From Candidatus Mediterraneibacter faecavium (GTDB taxonomy: Bacteria > Bacillota > Clostridia > Lachnospirales > Lachnospiraceae): 64,000 nucleotides of DNA. Shown here one piece after another: positions 63,717-64,000 of the stretch (the stretch's first letter is position 1; each line of letters begins with the position of its first letter). The stretch is taken from positions 1-64,000 of the forward strand of contig DWVY01000051.1 in the NCBI GenBank assembly GCA_019119995.1, given 5' to 3'. Position numbers and translations under genes: made by a program. The notes under the pieces are model-generated. The model had not been told where the DNA came from. It saw only the letters and a program-made list of their open reading frames with translations, and made no database searches.

Positions 63717-63766
63717 TGCTCTTCGGTCTTATTAATCAAATGCCCCTGCCGTGCTCTTCGGTCTTA
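63717..63766 (-). repeat. Two 15-base direct repeats between rpoA and rplQ
   Basis: TGCTCTTCGGTCTTA occurs at 63717-63731 and again at 63752-63766. The copy nearer rpoA is embedded in a hairpin (CTGCCG/CGGCAG). No protein-coding role is seen. Confidence 0.75.
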
Positions 63767-63808
63767 CCGGCAGAGATATATTTCAATGTTTCTTTCAGGG
63801 TTTCAGGA

Positions 63809-64000
63809 TTACTCGTCGCCCTGGTTAAGCTCAAGGTTGAGCTCTTTGAGCTTCGCAAGAACTTCCTCAAGGGATTTACGTCCGAGATTGCGGACTTTCA
63901 TCATGTCCTCAGGGGTCTTGTTCGTAAGCTCTTCTACCGTATTGATTCCGGCTCTTTTCAGACAATTGTAGGAACGTACGGAAAGCTCGAGCTCATCGAT
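63809..64000 (-). CDS. rpoA: RNA polymerase alpha subunit, C-terminal part
   Basis: The window edge cuts the gene; only the last 63 codons are present. Translation reads [20 protein letters not shown], then [20 protein letters not shown] and a tail ending [10 protein letters not shown], which is the alpha C-terminal domain that contacts UP elements and activators. It precedes rplQ, the usual order. Confidence 0.97.
   Translation of the reverse strand: MDELELSVRSYNCLKRAGINTVEELTNKTPEDMMKVRNLGRKSLEEVLAKLKELNLELNQGDE

Overview
The window looks like a chromosomal segment of a spore-forming, meso-diaminopimelate-containing gut Clostridium of the Lachnospiraceae type. The evidence is a non-discriminating archaeal-type AspRS linked to gatCAB behind a T-box leader, a small acid-soluble spore protein, LL-diaminopimelate aminotransferase, a long L17 (178 aa), HrcA/CIRCE control of clpB, a fused flavodiiron protein, YesMN-type sugar sensing and several CdaR/PucR-like regulators. 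No phage, integrase, intact insertion sequence or CRISPR array was seen. The genus assignment is inference only. Most genes lie on the minus strand.

Layout. 0.2-5.6 kb: a remnant of an Rpn nuclease, a membrane acyltransferase, DNA polymerase IV and ClpB with a CIRCE operator. 5.7-7.4 kb (plus strand): an XRE-type DNA-binding domain fused to an alanine-transaminase-like enzyme, behind four TTGAACTT boxes. 7.5-12.6 kb: the aspS-gatC-gatA-gatB operon for indirect Asn-tRNA (and possibly Gln-tRNA) synthesis, led by a T-box with an overlapping GAAC specifier. 12.7-15.7 kb: ftsE-ftsX-ctpA, cell-wall remodelling at division. 15.8-20.4 kb: a PucR/CdaR-like regulator, a degenerate WecG/TagA-like protein, a spore protein, and a padR-DUF1700-DUF4097-pspC envelope-stress-like cluster. 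20.6-26.1 kb: dapL, yesL-xpt, and a divergent CdaR-like regulator followed by glycerate kinase and tRNA-Gly.

26.3-35.7 kb: an 844-residue flavodiiron-rubredoxin-reductase fusion for oxygen detoxification, endonuclease III, a CmpB-like membrane protein, RpiB, a zinc-finger-less DnaJ, Tex and an RluA pseudouridine synthase. 35.7-39.4 kb: a GntR/ABC transporter operon and an AAA-ATPase/PD-(D/E)XK protein. 39.5-45.2 kb: tRNA-Arg, TrpRS, a PAP2 phosphatase, TetR with a lipid kinase, and an SfsA-MutY fusion. 45.4-47.9 kb: a polar amino acid ABC importer whose binding protein reads as circularly permuted. 48-52 kb: UppP, a Cof-type phosphatase, a SleB-like hydrolase with a coiled coil, and an APH-like kinase. 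52.1-62.6 kb: an alpha-galactoside locus (ABC importer, GH36, a URO-D-like protein, an unknown small protein) with a divergent YesM/YesN two-component system. 62.7-64 kb: an SMR transporter, rplQ and the end of rpoA.

The most notable items are the permuted binding protein, the SfsA-MutY fusion, the XRE-aminotransferase with its operator array, the two-codon T-box, and a family of dispersed palindromic elements, one copy of which overlaps the ctpA stop codon.
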